DNA of 64,000 bases, from assembly GCF_027944115.1 (NCBI RefSeq), contig NZ_JAPJZI010000001.1, positions 1,860,001 through 1,924,000 on the forward strand, given 5' to 3'. Positions 9,393-20,525 of this stretch are shown piece after piece. The notes beneath the pieces are model-generated. The model did no database searches. It had not been told where the DNA came from and was given only the letters and a program-made list of their open reading frames with translations. Position numbers and translations under genes: made by a program. This DNA is from Hoeflea prorocentri (GTDB lineage Bacteria > Pseudomonadota > Alphaproteobacteria > Rhizobiales > Rhizobiaceae). Numbering within the stretch: position 1 is the stretch's first letter; every line of letters starts with the position of its first letter.

Positions 9393-10729
9393 CGTCCCCT
9401 CTTTCCTCCACGAAGTTTCGACTTCTTGATCAGCCCCTCATATTGCTGCGCAATCAGGTGTCCTTGAACCTGCGCAACAGTGTCGAGCGTCACACTGACC
9501 ACAATCAGCAGAGACGTTCCGCCAAGATAGAAGGGAATGCCCGTTTGCGCGATAAGCACTTCAGGCAGAAGACAAACGAAAATCAGGTAGATTGCGCCGA
9601 CGGCCGTAATGCGCGTCAGGACGTAATCGATGTATTCCGCCGTACGTTCACCCGGACGAATGCCCGGAATGAATCCGCCATGGCTCTTCAGATTGTCAGC
9701 TGTGTCCTTCGGATTGAAAACGACAGCCGTATAGAAAAAAGCGAAAAAGCCGATCATGACCGCATAAAACAGCATGTAGAGCGGCTGACCGTGTCCGAGC
9801 GTTGCAAGGACCGCCGTTGCCCATGGCGGAAGATCGGTTGTGTTCGAAAAGCCTGCGAGCGTTGCCGGCAGCAACAAAAGCGAGGACGCAAAGATGGGCG
9901 GGATAACACCAGCCGTATTGAGCTTCAGCGGCAGGTGGGAAGAGTCGCCCTGGAACATGCGGTTGCCGACCTGACGCTTCGGATACTGAATGAGAAGCCG
10001 ACGCTGTGCACGCTCCATGAAGACGATAAACGCGATCACTGCGATGGCGATAACGATCACCATGATGATCAGGCCGGTGGACAGAGCGCCGGTCCGGCCG
10101 AGCTCAAGCGTGCCAGCGATTGCGCCAGGCAGCGCGGCGACAATACCGGCAAAAATGATCAGCGAGATACCGTTACCGATGCCGCGGGCGGTAATCTGCT
10201 CGCCCAGCCACATCAGGAACATGGTACCGCCCACCAGGGTGATGACCGTGGAAATACGGAAGAACCAGCCGGGATCGGTAACGATGCCGCTGCCCGACTC
10301 CAATCCGACCGCGATACCGTAGGCCTGCATGGTGGCCAGCAGCACGGTGCCGTAACGGGTATACTGGTTGATGACCTTGCGGCCCTGCTCGCCTTCTTTC
10401 TTGAGCTGCTCAAGCGTCGGTACGACCGACGTCATCAACTGCATGATGATGGAGGCGGAAATGTACGGCATGATGCCGAGTGCGAAGATCGCCATACGCT
10501 CGACGGCACCACCGGCAAACATATTGAACAGTCCGAGAATACCGCCGGCCTGTTGCTGGAACGCCTGCGCAAACGCTTCCGGGTTCAGACCGGGAAGCGG
10601 AATATAGGTGCCCAGCCGATAGACCAGAAGCGCACCCAGGGTAAACCAGATGCGCTTCTTGAGATCCTCGGCTTTCGCAAAGGCAGAAAAATTCAGATTG
10701 GCTGCGAGTTGTTCGGCTGCAGATGCCAT
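9389..10729 (-). CDS. secY: Preprotein translocase channel subunit SecY
   Basis: SecY forms the protein-conducting channel of the inner membrane with SecE (encoded at 37522) and SecG. I place the start at the ATG at 10729 (446 residues, [14 protein letters not shown]), which has a GGAG seven bases upstream; a TTG two codons earlier is possible but less likely. Ten transmembrane segments are evident, with the conserved cytoplasmic sequences IPLPGLNP and [13 protein letters not shown]. It is cotranscribed after rplO with a 206-nt gap that contains a small ATGACGC/GCGTCAT stem-loop. Confidence 0.97.
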   Translation of the reverse strand: MASAAEQLAANLNFSAFAKAEDLKKRIWFTLGALLVYRLGTYIPLPGLNPEAFAQAFQQQAGGILGLFNMFAGGAVERMAIFALGIMPYISASIIMQLMTSVVPTLEQLKKEGEQGRKVINQYTRYGTVLLATMQAYGIAVGLESGSGIVTDPGWFFRISTVITLVGGTMFLMWLGEQITARGIGNGISLIIFAGIVAALPGAIAGTLELGRTGALSTGLIIMVIVIAIAVIAFIVFMERAQRRLLIQYPKRQVGNRMFQGDSSHLPLKLNTAGVIPPIFASSLLLLPATLAGFSNTTDLPPWATAVLATLGHGQPLYMLFYAVMIGFFAFFYTAVVFNPKDTADNLKSHGGFIPGIRPGERTAEYIDYVLTRITAVGAIYLIFVCLLPEVLIAQTGIPFYLGGTSLLIVVSVTLDTVAQVQGHLIAQQYEGLIKKSKLRGGKRGR

Positions 10730-10935
10730 GCGCAATCTCCGCGAGACCCGTTCCCTGAAAGCCTATCGACGTCAATAGGATACCGGGCGGATCAGATTTT
10801 CTGTTTTCAGGCGACGGATACGTGATCCCTGACCAGATTTCCGGCCGCCTTTCAGTTCGCGTCCCCAATGACGCCTTGCGTCATCCATATGGGAACAGGC
10901 TGGCCCATTGCAAATCACAACAGGCCAACTTGAGT

Positions 10936-11415
10936 TTATTTCTCGGCTTGCTCCGCCGCGGCGAGCAGCTTGATGGAGCCGCCGGCCTTTTCGATTTTCT
11001 CGATGGCGGTCTTTGAAGCGCCGGCAACCTCAAGGGTGAGCTTGGCTTTCAACTCTCCATCTGAAAGGACGCGTACGCCGTCTTTTTCACGACGGATAAC
11101 GCCAGCGTCCTTGAGAGCAGCAGCATCAACGGTCTTCTTTGCATCAAGCTTCTTGGCATCTACGGCCGCCTGTAGGCGCCCGACGGATACAACGTTGAAA
11201 TTCTTGGCAAAAATATTCGTGAAGCCGCGCTTGGGAAGACGCCGGTAAATCGGCATCTGGCCGCCTTCAAAACCCTTGATGGCGACGCCCGAGCGGGATT
11301 TCTGACCCTTTACGCCGCGACCGCCGGTCTTGCCCTTGCCCGAGCCAATGCCGCGACCGACGCGCTTGTTGACCCTGGTGGCGCCTTCATTGTCACGAAG
11401 TTCATTCAGTTTCAT
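10936..11415 (-). CDS. rplO: 50S ribosomal protein L15
   Basis: The 159-residue L15 has the glycine-rich, basic N-terminal extension ([22 protein letters not shown] at about 20-41) that penetrates the 23S rRNA, followed by the globular domain with [18 protein letters not shown]. It is a late assembly protein of the 50S subunit. It follows rpmD by 14 nt in the spc operon. The C-terminus is alanine-rich, as in related species. Confidence 0.97.
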   Translation of the reverse strand: MKLNELRDNEGATRVNKRVGRGIGSGKGKTGGRGVKGQKSRSGVAIKGFEGGQMPIYRRLPKRGFTNIFAKNFNVVSVGRLQAAVDAKKLDAKKTVDAAALKDAGVIRREKDGVRVLSDGELKAKLTLEVAGASKTAIEKIEKAGGSIKLLAAAEQAEK

Positions 11416-11429
11416 CTTATCAACTCCCC

Positions 11430-11630
11430 TCAGCCTTCGTCGACGACGCGCACGAGGTGACTAACCTTGCGGATCATTCCGCGCACGGCCGGGGTATCTT
11501 CCAGCGTGCGGCGGCGATGCATCTTGTTGAGACCCAGACCGATGAGCGTCTGACGCTGGTCGGCCGGGCGGCGGATTGGGCTACCGGTCTGTTCGACGGT
11601 AACGGTCTTGCCTGTTTTCTTATCAGCCAT
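11430..11630 (-). CDS. rpmD: 50S ribosomal protein L30
   Basis: The 66-residue L30 has the expected core [21 protein letters not shown] and [11 protein letters not shown]. It binds 23S rRNA at the subunit periphery. It sits between rpsE (14 nt) and rplO (14 nt), its canonical spc-operon position. The length is normal. Confidence 0.96.
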   Translation of the reverse strand: MADKKTGKTVTVEQTGSPIRRPADQRQTLIGLGLNKMHRRRTLEDTPAVRGMIRKVSHLVRVVDEG

Positions 11631-11644
11631 ATCGAACCGTGCCC

Positions 11645-12205
11645 TTACTCTTCATTGCCGACAATCGATGCACGGCGCGCCTGAAGCGTGGAATATTTGA
11701 TGCCACGCTGGGCAGCAATATCCTTGGGGTGCATCTGGTGCTTGAGCGCATCGAACGTGGCGCGAACCATGTTGTACGGATTGGACGATCCGGTGGACTT
11801 GGCAACCACGTCCTGCATGCCGAGCGTTTCGAAAACGGCACGCATCGGTCCGCCTGCGATGATCCCGGTACCTGGCTTTGCCGAACGCAGGAGAACCTTG
11901 CCGGCGCCGTGACGGCCGCGCACATCATGGTGCAGCGTACGGCCGGAGCGCAGCGGAACAAAGATCATGTTGCGCTTGGCCGATTCTGTTGCCTTGCGGA
12001 TTGCTTCCGGGACTTCACGGGCCTTGCCGTGTCCGAAACCAACTCTGCCTTTCTGATCGCCAACAACAACCAGTGCGGCAAATCCGAAACGGCGGCCGCC
12101 CTTGACGACCTTTGCCACGCGGTTGATGTGAACCAGCTTGTCGACAAATTCGCTGTCGCGTTCGTCGTCCCTACCGCGATTGTCGCGGCGCTGTTCTCTT
12201 GCCAT
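11645..12205 (-). CDS. rpsE: 30S ribosomal protein S5
   Basis: The 186-residue S5 has the N-terminal S5 double-stranded RNA-binding fold with [18 protein letters not shown] and GYGHGKA-type sequence (here [15 protein letters not shown]), then the C-terminal domain with [14 protein letters not shown]5 lines the mRNA entry tunnel and influences decoding fidelity. The N-terminal extension rich in Arg/Asp (about 1-22) is typical of alphaproteobacteria. It lies between rplR and rpmD. Confidence 0.97.
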   Translation of the reverse strand: MAREQRRDNRGRDDERDSEFVDKLVHINRVAKVVKGGRRFGFAALVVVGDQKGRVGFGHGKAREVPEAIRKATESAKRNMIFVPLRSGRTLHHDVRGRHGAGKVLLRSAKPGTGIIAGGPMRAVFETLGMQDVVAKSTGSSNPYNMVRATFDALKHQMHPKDIAAQRGIKYSTLQARRASIVGNEE

Positions 12206-12248
12206 TGTCCTTGTCCTTTTTCTTTTCCGGGTGCAACGGGCAGTTTGA

Positions 12249-12611
12249 TTAGAAATTCAGTCCGGCTTCGCGCGCGGCATCCGCCAGCGCCTTGATCCGG
12301 CCATGATAAATGAATGCGCCGCGATCGAACACGACGTCCTTGACGCCGGCTTTCGAGGCGCGCTCTGCAACGAGCTTGCCGACGGCGGCGGCGGCATCCT
12401 TGTCAGCGCCGGTCTTCAACTTCTTGCGCAGATCGACATCGAGCGTCGAAGCGGCAACAATGGTGTTGCCGGCCACATCATCGATGATCTGTGCATAGAT
12501 GTTCTTGGAAGAACGGTGAACAGAAAGGCGCGGACGGCCATTGGCCACGGCCTTGACCTGACGGCGGACACGCGCTGCACGACGCACAAGTACTTCTTTC
12601 CTGCTGGCCAT
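12249..12611 (-). CDS. rplR: 50S ribosomal protein L18
   Basis: The 120-residue L18 binds 5S rRNA in the central protuberance together with L5. The conserved [20 protein letters not shown] segment and the C-terminal [28 protein letters not shown] are intact. The basic N-terminus ([12 protein letters not shown]) contacts RNA. It follows rplF by 12 nt and precedes rpsE by 43 nt. Confidence 0.97.
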   Translation of the reverse strand: MASRKEVLVRRAARVRRQVKAVANGRPRLSVHRSSKNIYAQIIDDVAGNTIVAASTLDVDLRKKLKTGADKDAAAAVGKLVAERASKAGVKDVVFDRGAFIYHGRIKALADAAREAGLNF

Positions 12612-12623
12612 TTTGCGTAATCC

Positions 12624-13157
12624 TTACTTCTTCTTGCCTTCTTTGCGGACAATCCGCTCTTCGGCATATTTCACACCCTTGCCCTTATAGGGTTCGGGTT
12701 TGCGGAAACCGCGGATCTTCGAGGCGACCTGGCCGACCTGTTGCTTGTCGATGCCGGTGACAACGATCTCGGTCGGCTTCGGGCAGGCAATCGAAATGCC
12801 GTCCGGAGCTTCAAAGATGACGTCATGGCTGTAACCCAGTGCAAGCTGAAGGTTCTTACCCTGCATGGCGGCACGATAACCAACACCGTTGATCTCGAGA
12901 CGACGCTCGAAACCGTCAGTAACGCCTGTGATGATATTTTCGATCATCGTGCGCGACATGCCCCATTTGGAGCGCGCATCCTTGGATTGATCGACCGGAG
13001 ACACCACAAGCTGGTTCTCCTCGAGTTTGACCAGAACCTCGTCATTGACGACAAAGCTCAGTTCACCCTTCGGTCCCTTGGCGGTGACCTTCTGTCCCTC
13101 GACGGTCGCAGTGACGCCGGCGGGAACGGAAACGGGCTTTTTACCGATACGAGACAT
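12624..13157 (-). CDS. rplF: 50S ribosomal protein L6
   Basis: The 177-residue L6 begins [17 protein letters not shown] and has the two related alpha/beta domains, ending with the signature [24 protein letters not shown]. It binds 23S rRNA near the factor-binding site. It lies between rpsH and rplR. There are no anomalies. Confidence 0.97.
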   Translation of the reverse strand: MSRIGKKPVSVPAGVTATVEGQKVTAKGPKGELSFVVNDEVLVKLEENQLVVSPVDQSKDARSKWGMSRTMIENIITGVTDGFERRLEINGVGYRAAMQGKNLQLALGYSHDVIFEAPDGISIACPKPTEIVVTGIDKQQVGQVASKIRGFRKPEPYKGKGVKYAEERIVRKEGKKK

Positions 13158-13196
13158 TTTTCAAACCTGTCTGACCGTTATGGAGGACCGGCCACA

Positions 13197-13595
13197 TCAG
13201 AAGATGTGACACAGAACCTCGCCACCTACATTCTGTTCGCGCGCCTCATGATCGGCCATCACACCTTTCGGGGTCGAAAGGATCGAGATGCCGAGGCCGT
13301 TCGCGACCTGCGGGATAGACTTGACCGAAACATAAACACGGCGGCCCGGCTTGGAGACACGAGAGATCTCGCGGATCACCGGTGTGCCTTCATAGTATTT
13401 GAGCTCGATGTTTATCTCGGACTTGCCGTTGTCGTAATTCACTTCCGAATATCCGCGGATGTAGCCCTCGGACTGCAGCACGTCCAGAACACGGGCGCGC
13501 AGCTTGGAAGCCGGAGTTGAAACGGTCGACTTGCGGCGGCCGTTCGCATTGCGGATACGGGTGAGCATATCGCCCAGCGGATCAGTCATTGCCAT
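13197..13595 (-). CDS. rpsH: 30S ribosomal protein S8
   Basis: The 132-residue S8 begins [17 protein letters not shown] and ends with the family C-terminus [20 protein letters not shown]8 binds the central domain of 16S rRNA and in enterobacteria represses the spc operon by binding an mRNA site near rplE. I did not find a convincing copy of that site by eye. It starts 12 nt after rpsN. Confidence 0.97.
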   Translation of the reverse strand: MAMTDPLGDMLTRIRNANGRRKSTVSTPASKLRARVLDVLQSEGYIRGYSEVNYDNGKSEINIELKYYEGTPVIREISRVSKPGRRVYVSVKSIPQVANGLGISILSTPKGVMADHEAREQNVGGEVLCHIF

Positions 13596-13607
13596 GTGCC
13601 TGTCTCC

Positions 13608-13913
13608 TTACCAGCTGGACTTGACGACGCCCGGAACGCGGCCGAGCGAGCCGAGCTCGCGAAGCGCGATACGGGAAAGTTTCAGCTTGCGGTAATAACC
13701 GCGCGGACGGCCGGAAACCTCACAACGGTTGCGGATGCGTGTCTTCGATCCGTCGCGGGGCAATTCGGCAAGCTTCAGCGTTGCCTTGAAACGCTCCTCG
13801 ATGGGCGCTTCCTGGTCCTTGATGATCGCCTTCAGGGCCGCGCGTTTCGCGGCATGTGCCGCAACCGTGCGACGACGGCGCTTGTTCTTTTCGACTGCGC
13901 TAGCTTTAGCCAT
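13608..13913 (-). CDS. rpsN: 30S ribosomal protein S14 (zinc-free form)
   Basis: I start at the ATG at 13913, giving the standard 101 residues ([15 protein letters not shown]). The frame stays open further upstream, but that extension has no ribosomal-protein similarity. The C-terminal signature [20 protein letters not shown] is present but lacks the paired CxxC zinc ligands, so this is the C-minus paralogue that does not need zinc. S14 assembles late in the 30S head. It lies between rplE and rpsH. Confidence 0.96.
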   Translation of the reverse strand: MAKASAVEKNKRRRRTVAAHAAKRAALKAIIKDQEAPIEERFKATLKLAELPRDGSKTRIRNRCEVSGRPRGYYRKLKLSRIALRELGSLGRVPGVVKSSW

Positions 13914-13939
13914 GTCAAATATCCTCTCTACGCTTGCCG

Positions 13940-14497
13940 TTACTGCCGAAACGGGAAGTTGAACTCTGCCAGCAGAGCCCGTGCCTCGTCGTCCGTCTTC
14001 GCAGTCGTACAAACGATGATATCCATGCCCCAGATCTGATCGACCTTGTCGTAGTCGATCTCCGGAAACACAATGTGTTCCTTGATGCCCATGGCAAAAT
14101 TGCCATTGCCGTCAAAGCTTTTGGGGTTGAGGCCCCTAAAGTCACGGACGCGCGGCAGGGCAATGTTGACCAGCCTGTCCATGAATTCATACATGCGCGT
14201 CTGGCGCAGAGTCACCTTGGCGCCCAGCGGCATGGCTTCACGCACCTTAAAGCCGGCAATCGACTTGCGTGCATAGGTCACCACGGCCTTCTGGCCGGAA
14301 ATCGCCGCCAGATCTTCCGCAGCCGCAGCCGGCTTCTTGGAATCATTGGTGGCTTCGCCAACACCCATGTTGATAACGATTTTCTCAACACGCGGAATTT
14401 CCATGATGTTCTTGTAGGAGAACTTCTCCAGCATCGCATCACGGATGCGCGCGCCATATTCTGTCTTGAGCCGTGGCTCGTAATTTGCCTCAGCCAT
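13940..14497 (-). CDS. rplE: 50S ribosomal protein L5
   Basis: The 185-residue L5 binds 5S rRNA and forms a bridge with S13 in the 30S head. The conserved [30 protein letters not shown] and [16 protein letters not shown] stretches are present. The gene overlaps rplX by 8 nt; its AGGAG Shine-Dalgarno lies inside the end of rplX, consistent with coupled translation. Confidence 0.97.
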   Translation of the reverse strand: MAEANYEPRLKTEYGARIRDAMLEKFSYKNIMEIPRVEKIVINMGVGEATNDSKKPAAAAEDLAAISGQKAVVTYARKSIAGFKVREAMPLGAKVTLRQTRMYEFMDRLVNIALPRVRDFRGLNPKSFDGNGNFAMGIKEHIVFPEIDYDKVDQIWGMDIIVCTTAKTDDEARALLAEFNFPFRQ

Positions 14498-14801
14498 CGA
14501 TTACATCTCCTGAACGCTTTGCTACGCGAACCTTGCTTCCGTCGTCGTTGATCTTGAAGCCAACGCGGGTCGGTTTGCCGTCACTGCCGGCAATAGCCAG
14601 ATTGGAAAGGTGCACCGAAGCTTCCTTGTTGACGATGCCGGCCTGCTGCGTCTGTGTCTGGCGCTGATGGCGCTTGACCATGTTGATGCCACTGACAAGC
14701 GCGCGGTTTTCTTTCGGCATGACCTTGATGACTTCACCGGTGCGGCCCTTGTCCTTACCGGTCAGCACAACGACACTGTCGCCTTTACGGATCTTCTGCA
14801 T
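14490..14801 (-). CDS. rplX: 50S ribosomal protein L24
   Basis: The 103-residue L24 starts [20 protein letters not shown], a KOW motif, and carries [15 protein letters not shown]. It is an assembly initiator of the 50S subunit and lies at the tunnel exit. It starts 10 nt after rplN and overlaps rplE by 8 nt. Confidence 0.97.
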   Translation of the reverse strand: MQKIRKGDSVVVLTGKDKGRTGEVIKVMPKENRALVSGINMVKRHQRQTQTQQAGIVNKEASVHLSNLAIAGSDGKPTRVGFKINDDGSKVRVAKRSGDVIDG

Positions 14802-14811
14802 CGTTATCTCC

Positions 14812-15180
14812 TTAAAGAACTTCCGGCGCCAGCGAGATGATCTTCATGTGGCTCTTGGCGCGCAATTCGCGCGGAACCGGTCCGAAGATACGGGTGCCGA
14901 TGGGCTCTTTCTTGTTATCGACCAGGACTGCCGCGTTTTTGTCGAATCGAATGACGCTGCCGTCCGCACGACGGATATCCTTGGCCGTGCGCACCACGAC
15001 CGCTCTCATGACGTCACCCTTTTTAACGCGGCCGCGCGGGATCGCTTCCTTCACAGAGACGACGATGACGTCGCCTACGGATGCGTATTTCCGCTTCGAG
15101 CCGCCCAGCACCTTGATGCACATGACACGACGGGCACCGGAATTATCGGCGACGTCGAGGTTTGTTTGCATCTGAATCAT
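14812..15180 (-). CDS. rplN: 50S ribosomal protein L14
   Basis: The 122-residue L14 begins [27 protein letters not shown], which is highly conserved, and ends [16 protein letters not shown]. It takes part in inter-subunit bridges with 16S rRNA. It is the first gene of the classical spc operon; here it is separated from rpsQ by 79 nt in which I see no confident promoter, so S10 and spc may be one transcript. Confidence 0.97.
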   Translation of the reverse strand: MIQMQTNLDVADNSGARRVMCIKVLGGSKRKYASVGDVIVVSVKEAIPRGRVKKGDVMRAVVVRTAKDIRRADGSVIRFDKNAAVLVDNKKEPIGTRIFGPVPRELRAKSHMKIISLAPEVL

Positions 15181-15259
15181 GTCAGACCGCCTTCTTTAAC
15201 TGATCCGGGGATTGTCTAGCGCCCCGGCGATTTCATTGTTCTTTTGCCTGGCGGAAAGC

Positions 15260-15490
15260 CTATTCGGTTACAACCGTCCAGCGCTTGTCCTTTGAGATCG
15301 GCGCGCATTCCTGGATGGAAACGGCATCACCGGTCTTGTATGCGTTCTTTTCATCATGCGCCTTGTACTTTTTCGAGCGGCGCACGATTTTCTGAAACAT
15401 CGGGTGGGCAAAACGACGCTCGACCTTAACAACGACTGTCTTGTCGTTTTTGTCGCTGACGACGGTGCCCTGCAGAATGCGTTTTGGCAT
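15260..15490 (-). CDS. rpsQ: 30S ribosomal protein S17
   Basis: The 76-residue S17 is an OB-fold protein that binds 16S rRNA early in assembly. The characteristic [21 protein letters not shown] and [24 protein letters not shown] sequences are intact. It is the last gene of the S10 group, 14 nt after rpmC. Confidence 0.96.
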   Translation of the reverse strand: MPKRILQGTVVSDKNDKTVVVKVERRFAHPMFQKIVRRSKKYKAHDEKNAYKTGDAVSIQECAPISKDKRWTVVTE

Positions 15491-15504
15491 TTTCTTGTTG
15501 GTCC

Positions 15505-15705
15505 TCAGGCCTTGGCTTCTGCCGCCTTCTGGCGGGCAATTGTCTTGATGCGAGCGATATCGCGGCGAACTTCCTTCACGCGCGACGTCTTTTCGAGCTG
15601 CCCGGTGGCTTTCTGAAAGCGCAGGTTGAACTGCTCCTTCTTGAGCTTGGCGAGTTCATCGCTGAGTTCATCAGCGCTCATTGCACGAACATCTGCGGAT
15701 TTCAT
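15505..15705 (-). CDS. rpmC: 50S ribosomal protein L29
   Basis: The 66-residue, mostly helical L29 has the core [22 protein letters not shown] and [11 protein letters not shown]. It lies at the tunnel exit beside L23 and helps form the docking site for trigger factor and SRP. It is placed between rplP (9 nt) and rpsQ (14 nt), the universal order. Confidence 0.96.
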   Translation of the reverse strand: MKSADVRAMSADELSDELAKLKKEQFNLRFQKATGQLEKTSRVKEVRRDIARIKTIARQKAAEAKA

Positions 15706-15714
15706 GATCTCTTC

Positions 15715-16128
15715 CTACTCTGCAATGCGCTGTACGAAGCGGGTCTTGACCGAGAGCTTGGCAGCGCCAAGGCGCAATGCCTCGCGTGCGATTTCCTCGC
15801 TGACACCGTCAATTTCGAACATGATCCTGCCCGGCTTAACCTTGCAGGCCCAATAGTCGACGGAGCCCTTGCCCTTACCCATACGCACTTCGGTCGGCTT
15901 CGAGGTGACCGGAACGTCAGGGAAGATACGAATCCAAACGCGACCTGCACGCTTCATGTGACGGGTGATCGCACGGCGGGCAGCCTCGATCTGACGTGCA
16001 TTCACACGATCGGGCTCCTGGGCTTTCAGACCGTAAGAGCCGAAATTGAGGCTCGAGCCACCTTTGGCGACGCCCTTGATACGGCCTTTGTGCTGCTTGC
16101 GAAACTTCGTACGCTTTGGCTGCAACAT
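15715..16128 (-). CDS. rplP: 50S ribosomal protein L16
   Basis: The 137-residue L16 begins [19 protein letters not shown] and has [28 protein letters not shown] and [23 protein letters not shown]. It sits near the A-site tRNA elbow and is needed for late 50S maturation. It lies 35 nt after rpsC. Confidence 0.97.
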   Translation of the reverse strand: MLQPKRTKFRKQHKGRIKGVAKGGSSLNFGSYGLKAQEPDRVNARQIEAARRAITRHMKRAGRVWIRIFPDVPVTSKPTEVRMGKGKGSVDYWACKVKPGRIMFEIDGVSEEIAREALRLGAAKLSVKTRFVQRIAE

Positions 16129-16163
16129 TTTCTTGTTCTCCGAACTGGCTTACGCGCGATTGC

Positions 16164-16871
16164 TTAAGCGTTTTCGCGACGACGTCCGCCACCGCCCTGA
16201 TTGTCACTTTCCGTTGCCCGGCGCTCAGAGGCCATCGGATCGTGCTCAAGGATTTCTCCCTTGAAGATCCAGACCTTGATACCGCACACGCCGTAGGCCG
16301 TGTGTGCTTCGGCTGTGCCGTAATCAATGTCGGCGCGCAGTGTGTGAAGCGGCACACGACCTTCGCGGTACCATTCCGTACGGGCAATTTCCGCTCCACC
16401 GAGGCGGCCGCCACAGGTAATACGGATGCCTTCAGCGCCAAGGCGCATGGCCGACTGGACCGCGCGCTTCATCGCGCGGCGGAATGCGACACGGCGCTCA
16501 AGCTGCTGTGCGATCGACTGCGCAACAAGCGTCGCATCGGTTTCCGGCTTGCGAACCTCGACGATATTGAGGTGCGTTTCCGAATTGGTCATGACCGACA
16601 GTTTGCGGCGCAGTTTCTCAATATCCGCGCCCTTCTTGCCGATGATCAGACCCGGACGGGCCGAGTGGATCGAAACGCGGCACTTCTTGTGCGGACGCTC
16701 GATGACAACCTTCGAGATCGCGGCCTGCTTCAGTTCTTTCGTCAGGTAATCGCGGATCTGCAGGTCTTCCTGCAAAAGGTCGCCATATTCGCCCTTTTCC
16801 GCGAACCAACGGGAGTCCCAGGTACGGTTGATGCCGAGGCGAAGACCGATCGGATTGATTTTTTGGCCCAT
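16164..16871 (-). CDS. rpsC: 30S ribosomal protein S3
   Basis: The 235-residue S3 begins [25 protein letters not shown]-2 domain with [17 protein letters not shown] (about residues 72-88) is followed by the C-terminal S3 domain and a short Gly/Arg tail (GGGRRRENA). S3 lines the mRNA entry pore and has helicase-related function. Its ATG overlaps the rplV stop by one base (TAATG). Confidence 0.97.
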   Translation of the reverse strand: MGQKINPIGLRLGINRTWDSRWFAEKGEYGDLLQEDLQIRDYLTKELKQAAISKVVIERPHKKCRVSIHSARPGLIIGKKGADIEKLRRKLSVMTNSETHLNIVEVRKPETDATLVAQSIAQQLERRVAFRRAMKRAVQSAMRLGAEGIRITCGGRLGGAEIARTEWYREGRVPLHTLRADIDYGTAEAHTAYGVCGIKVWIFKGEILEHDPMASERRATESDNQGGGGRRRENA

Positions 16872-17260
16872 TACGCGGCCTCCTCTTTTTCCTCGACTTC
16901 GCGGACGATGATCGTCAGGTGCGAAAACGGTTTTTCAATGCGTGACGCGCGACCACGTCCACGAGCACGAAAGCGTTTCATGACGATCGACTTGCCGACA
17001 TAGGCTTCGGCAACGATCAGCGAGTCGACATCGAGATCATGGTTGTTCTCGGCATTGGCAACTGCCGATTCCAACGTCTTCTTGACGGTCTCGGAGATGC
17101 GCTTGCGCGAGAATTCGAGGTCCGCAAGGGCACGCTCTACCTTCTTGCCGCGGATCATCGCCGCCACGAGATTAAGCTTCTGCGGGCTGACGCGGAGCGT
17201 TCGGGCAACCGCTTTTGCCTCGTTGTCCTTTAGCCGGCGCTCGGCCTTGGCCTTGCCCAT
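16871..17260 (-). CDS. rplV: 50S ribosomal protein L22
   Basis: The 129-residue L22 contains the conserved [24 protein letters not shown] segment and the long beta-hairpin ending [22 protein letters not shown], which extends into the nascent-peptide tunnel at the macrolide constriction. It lies two nt after rpsS and overlaps rpsC by one base. Confidence 0.97.
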   Translation of the reverse strand: MGKAKAERRLKDNEAKAVARTLRVSPQKLNLVAAMIRGKKVERALADLEFSRKRISETVKKTLESAVANAENNHDLDVDSLIVAEAYVGKSIVMKRFRARGRGRASRIEKPFSHLTIIVREVEEKEEAA

Positions 17261-17262
17261 TG

Positions 17263-17541
17263 CTACTTCCTCTTCGCTTTCTTGTCGGCCCCGTGGCCGT
17301 AATAGGTACGGGTCGGGGAGAATTCACCGAGTTTGTGCCCGACCATGTCTTCCGACACGGAAACGGGAATGTGCTTGCTTCCGTTGTAGACGCCAAAGGT
17401 CAAGCCAACGAACTGAGGCAGAATGGTGGAGCGACGGCTCCACGTCTTGATCACCTCATTGCGGCCGCTTTCGCGAACCTTCTCAGCTTTCTTGAGAAGA
17501 TAACCGTCAACAAACGGACCTTTCCAAACTGAACGAGCCAC
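17263..17541 (-). CDS. rpsS: 30S ribosomal protein S19
   Basis: The 92-residue S19 starts at a GTG codon with GAGG nine bases upstream. [21 protein letters not shown] and the basic [21 protein letters not shown] tail are as expected. S19 pairs with S13 in the 30S head and contacts the A-site finger. GTG initiation for rpsS is uncommon among its neighbours, which nearly all use ATG. Confidence 0.96.
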   Translation of the reverse strand: MARSVWKGPFVDGYLLKKAEKVRESGRNEVIKTWSRRSTILPQFVGLTFGVYNGSKHIPVSVSEDMVGHKLGEFSPTRTYYGHGADKKAKRK

Positions 17542-17556
17542 TTGAGACTTCCTCTC

Positions 17557-18393
17557 TTATTTCTTGCGCTGATGACGGGAGCGCATGATGAACTTGTCGG
17601 TCTGCTTGTTCGACCGTGTACGCTTGCCCTTGGTGGGCTTACCCCATGGGGTGACCGGATGGCGGCCACCGGAGGTACGCCCTTCACCACCACCATGCGG
17701 GTGATCAATCGGGTTCATGACAACACCGCGCACGCTCGGGCGTTTGCCGAGCCAGCGGGAGCGTCCGGCCTTGCCGTCGTTGCGGTTGGCATTGTCCGGG
17801 TTGGACACAGCACCAACCGTTGCGAGGCAGCTTCCCGGAACAAGGCGCTGCTCACCGGAGTTCAACCGCAGGATCGCCATGCCCTGGTCGCGGCCAACGA
17901 GCTGAACATAGGTACCGGCGGAACGGGCGATCTGGCCGCCCTTTTCGGGCTTCATCTCGACATTGTGGACAATCGTGCCGACCGGCATGGACTGCAGCGG
18001 CATGGTGTTGCCCGGCTTCACGTCGACAGCCGACCGGGATGAGATGACCTTGTCGCCAACCGAAAGACGCTGCGGCGCCAGGATATAGGCCAGCTCATCG
18101 TCGGAATATCTGATCAAAGCGATGAAGGCCGTGCGGTTGGGATCGTATTCCAGGCGCTCAACGGTGCCTTCGACATCAAACTTGCGACGCTTGAAGTCGA
18201 CCACGCGGTAGGTGCGCTTGTGACCGCCACCACGATGGCGAACCGTCATGCGGCCGGCATTGTTCCGGCCACCTTTCGAGCTCAAGCCTTCCGTCAGTGA
18301 CTTGACCGGCTTACCCTTGTAAAGGCCCGAACGATCGACAATCACCAACTGACGCTGGCTCGGTGTCGTGGGCTTGAAAGATTTCAGTGCCAT
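17557..18393 (-). CDS. rplB: 50S ribosomal protein L2
   Basis: I start at the ATG at 18393 (278 residues, [16 protein letters not shown]); the frame is open for 11 more codons upstream, but the family begins here. L2 is required for peptidyl transferase activity. The RNA-binding OB and SH3-like domains are followed by [24 protein letters not shown], containing the conserved histidine near the active centre. It is flanked by rplW and rpsS. Confidence 0.97.
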   Translation of the reverse strand: MALKSFKPTTPSQRQLVIVDRSGLYKGKPVKSLTEGLSSKGGRNNAGRMTVRHRGGGHKRTYRVVDFKRRKFDVEGTVERLEYDPNRTAFIALIRYSDDELAYILAPQRLSVGDKVISSRSAVDVKPGNTMPLQSMPVGTIVHNVEMKPEKGGQIARSAGTYVQLVGRDQGMAILRLNSGEQRLVPGSCLATVGAVSNPDNANRNDGKAGRSRWLGKRPSVRGVVMNPIDHPHGGGEGRTSGGRHPVTPWGKPTKGKRTRSNKQTDKFIMRSRHQRKK

Positions 18394-18422
18394 TTGTCTT
18401 ATTCTTTCCTTTGGGCTTGCCG

Positions 18423-18716
18423 TCAAAGACCGGTGGTGACGTCAACGGATTCACCGTCGACCAGGGTCACAACCGCTTTCTTGACGTCGTTCTGCCGGCC
18501 CTTGGTGCCGCGGAAACGCTTGACCTTGCCCTTGCGAACGAGCGTGTTGACCGATTTGACCTTCACGCCAAAAAGCGCCTCGACAGCGGCCTTGATCTCT
18601 GGCTTTGTCGCTGTCTTTGCGACGTTGAACACAACCTGGTTCTGTTCCGACACCAGTGTGGACTTCTCAGTAATCACCGGAGAGGTGATGACATCATAGT
18701 GGCGAAGATCCGTCAT
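18423..18716 (-). CDS. rplW: 50S ribosomal protein L23
   Basis: The 97-residue L23 sits at the tunnel exit and recruits trigger factor, SRP and the translocon. [27 protein letters not shown] and the [17 protein letters not shown] region are characteristic. Its ATG overlaps the rplD stop (ATGA). Confidence 0.96.
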   Translation of the reverse strand: MTDLRHYDVITSPVITEKSTLVSEQNQVVFNVAKTATKPEIKAAVEALFGVKVKSVNTLVRKGKVKRFRGTKGRQNDVKKAVVTLVDGESVDVTTGL

Positions 18717-19333
18717 TTGAACCGCTCCTCGAGAGCCTCAACTGCAGCCTTGGAAAGCACCAGCTTGCCGCGACGCAGAATGTCGTAAACATTGATGCCT
18801 TGAACCGGCAACACATCCACATTGGGAATGTTCTGTGCGGCGAGCTTGAAATTATTGTCGAGCTCAGCGCCGCCGATAAAGAGAGCGTTGGACACGCCGA
18901 GTTTTTCAAGTGAACCACTCAGTGCCTTGGTCTTCGGCTCCTTTGCCGCCAGTTCGTCAACGACGATCAGGCTTTCGTCACGAAGCTTGGCCGACAGCGC
19001 ATGGCGCAGGGCAAGTGAGCGAACCTTTTTCGGAAGGCCATGCTCATGGCTGCGGACAACCGGGCCGTGGGCTTTGCCGCCGCCGCGGAACTGCGGAGCG
19101 CGGGCCGACGAATGCCGCGCGCGGCCCGTTCCCTTTTGCCGGAACATTTTTGCACCGGTACGGGAGATCTCCGAACGTCCCTTGGTCTTGTGCGTGCCCT
19201 GCTGTTTGCGGGCAAGCTGCCAGCGGACCATGCGCTGGAGAATATCCTGACGCGGCTCAAGTCCGAAAACGGTATCGGAGAGCGACACCTTACCGGCAGC
19301 CTTGCCTTCGAGGGTTGTTACCTTCAGGTCCAT
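18713..19333 (-). CDS. rplD: 50S ribosomal protein L4
   Basis: The 206-residue L4 has the extended loop with [27 protein letters not shown] (about residues 64-91) that lines the exit tunnel, and the C-terminal domain VSNALFIGG. In E. coli L4 represses the S10 operon. Here it overlaps rplC by one base (TAATG) and rplW by four, giving a tightly coupled rplC-D-W cassette. Confidence 0.97.
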   Translation of the reverse strand: MDLKVTTLEGKAAGKVSLSDTVFGLEPRQDILQRMVRWQLARKQQGTHKTKGRSEISRTGAKMFRQKGTGRARHSSARAPQFRGGGKAHGPVVRSHEHGLPKKVRSLALRHALSAKLRDESLIVVDELAAKEPKTKALSGSLEKLGVSNALFIGGAELDNNFKLAAQNIPNVDVLPVQGINVYDILRRGKLVLSKAAVEALEERFK

Positions 19334-20061
19334 TATTCGGCTCCCTCAGTTGCTGCTTCAGCCGGAGCACTCTCCGCGGCCGCAACGGCGGCGCGAAGGC
19401 CTGCCGGTTTCGGCGCATCGTCCGGAATTGGAGCCTTGATGGCATCCTTGACGAGGATCCAGGCCCCCTTGGAGCCGGGTACGGCGCCCTTGACGAGGAT
19501 CAAACCACGGTCGCTGTCCGTCGATACGACTTCAAGGTTCTGAGTCGTCACGCGGGTGCTACCCATGTGTCCGGCCATTCTCTTGCCCTTGAAAACCTTG
19601 CCCGGGTCCTGACACTGACCGGTCGAACCATGTGAGCGGTGAGAGATGGACACACCGTGCGTGGCGCGCAGGCCGCCAAAATTGTGGCGTTTCATGGCGC
19701 CGGCAAAACCTTTACCAACGCTGGTCCCCGTGACGTCTACCTTCTGTCCGGCAACAAAATGCTCGGCTGTGATCTCGGCACCGACGTCAAGCATATTGTC
19801 CTCAGAGACGCGGAACTCGGCAAGCTTGGCCTTCGGCTCAACCTTGGCGGCGGCAAAATGACCGCGCATCGGCTTGCTGGTGTTCTTGGCCTTGGCGATG
19901 CCGACACCGAGTTGGACGGCGGTGTAGCCGTTCTTATCTTCTGTACGCTGGGCAACAACCTGGCAGTTCTGGAGACGCAAAACGGTCACCGGAACGTGCT
20001 CACCGGCGTCATTGTAGACCCGGGTCATTCCCACTTTCTGTGCTATCACACCTGAACGCAT
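19333..20061 (-). CDS. rplC: 50S ribosomal protein L3
   Basis: I start at the ATG at 20061 (242 residues, [18 protein letters not shown]), which matches the family N-terminus; the frame is open for 21 further codons without similarity. L3 nucleates 50S assembly. The loop reaching the peptidyl transferase centre ([32 protein letters not shown]) is intact and includes the glutamine that is methylated in E. coli. A C-terminal Ala/Pro/Glu extension (about 210-242) is typical of rhizobial homologues. Confidence 0.96.
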   Translation of the reverse strand: MRSGVIAQKVGMTRVYNDAGEHVPVTVLRLQNCQVVAQRTEDKNGYTAVQLGVGIAKAKNTSKPMRGHFAAAKVEPKAKLAEFRVSEDNMLDVGAEITAEHFVAGQKVDVTGTSVGKGFAGAMKRHNFGGLRATHGVSISHRSHGSTGQCQDPGKVFKGKRMAGHMGSTRVTTQNLEVVSTDSDRGLILVKGAVPGSKGAWILVKDAIKAPIPDDAPKPAGLRAAVAAAESAPAEAATEGAE

Positions 20062-20144
20062 TGGTTCGTCCTTGTCGTAGTTTGGGTCCGGTCTTGCGCG
20101 AAGTTCCATTTCGGTTTTTCGCAACCGGGCCCAGAGACTGCCCG

Positions 20145-20453
20145 TTAAAGCTTGATTTCCACGTCTACCCCGGCGGCCAGATCGAGCTTCATAAGAGCAT
20201 CGACCGTCTGGGGTGTGGGGTCCACGATGTCGAGAAGGCGCTTGTGCGTGCGCATTTCGAACTGCTCGCGGCTTTTCTTGTCGATGTGCGGCGACCGGTT
20301 GACGGTGAACTTTTCGATCCGCGTGGGGAGCGGAACCGGTCCACGCACACTTGCACCGGTGCGCTTGGCCGTCGACACGATTTCGCGCGTGGAGGCATCG
20401 AGAATCCGATGATCAAACGCCTTGAGGCGGATACGGATATTCTGGCCGTTCAT
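20145..20453 (-). CDS. rpsJ: 30S ribosomal protein S10 / NusE
   Basis: The 102-residue S10 begins [19 protein letters not shown]. It serves in the 30S head and, as NusE, joins NusB and NusG in antitermination complexes. It is the first gene of the S10 operon, lying 118 nt beyond the tuf stop; a strong stem-loop sits in that gap. Confidence 0.97.
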   Translation of the reverse strand: MNGQNIRIRLKAFDHRILDASTREIVSTAKRTGASVRGPVPLPTRIEKFTVNRSPHIDKKSREQFEMRTHKRLLDIVDPTPQTVDALMKLDLAAGVDVEIKL

Positions 20454-20525
20454 TCGACTTATCCTTAGTTCAAAGACTGATAATCAGCCCAAATCTCATT
20501 GCTTGCGGTTCACACCGCCGGTTTT

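Noticed and set aside
10868-10884. Small ATGACGC/GCGTCAT hairpin in the rplO-secY gap as terminator
   Set aside because: A short stem with no T-tract inside an operon that must be read through; at most a minor RNA feature.
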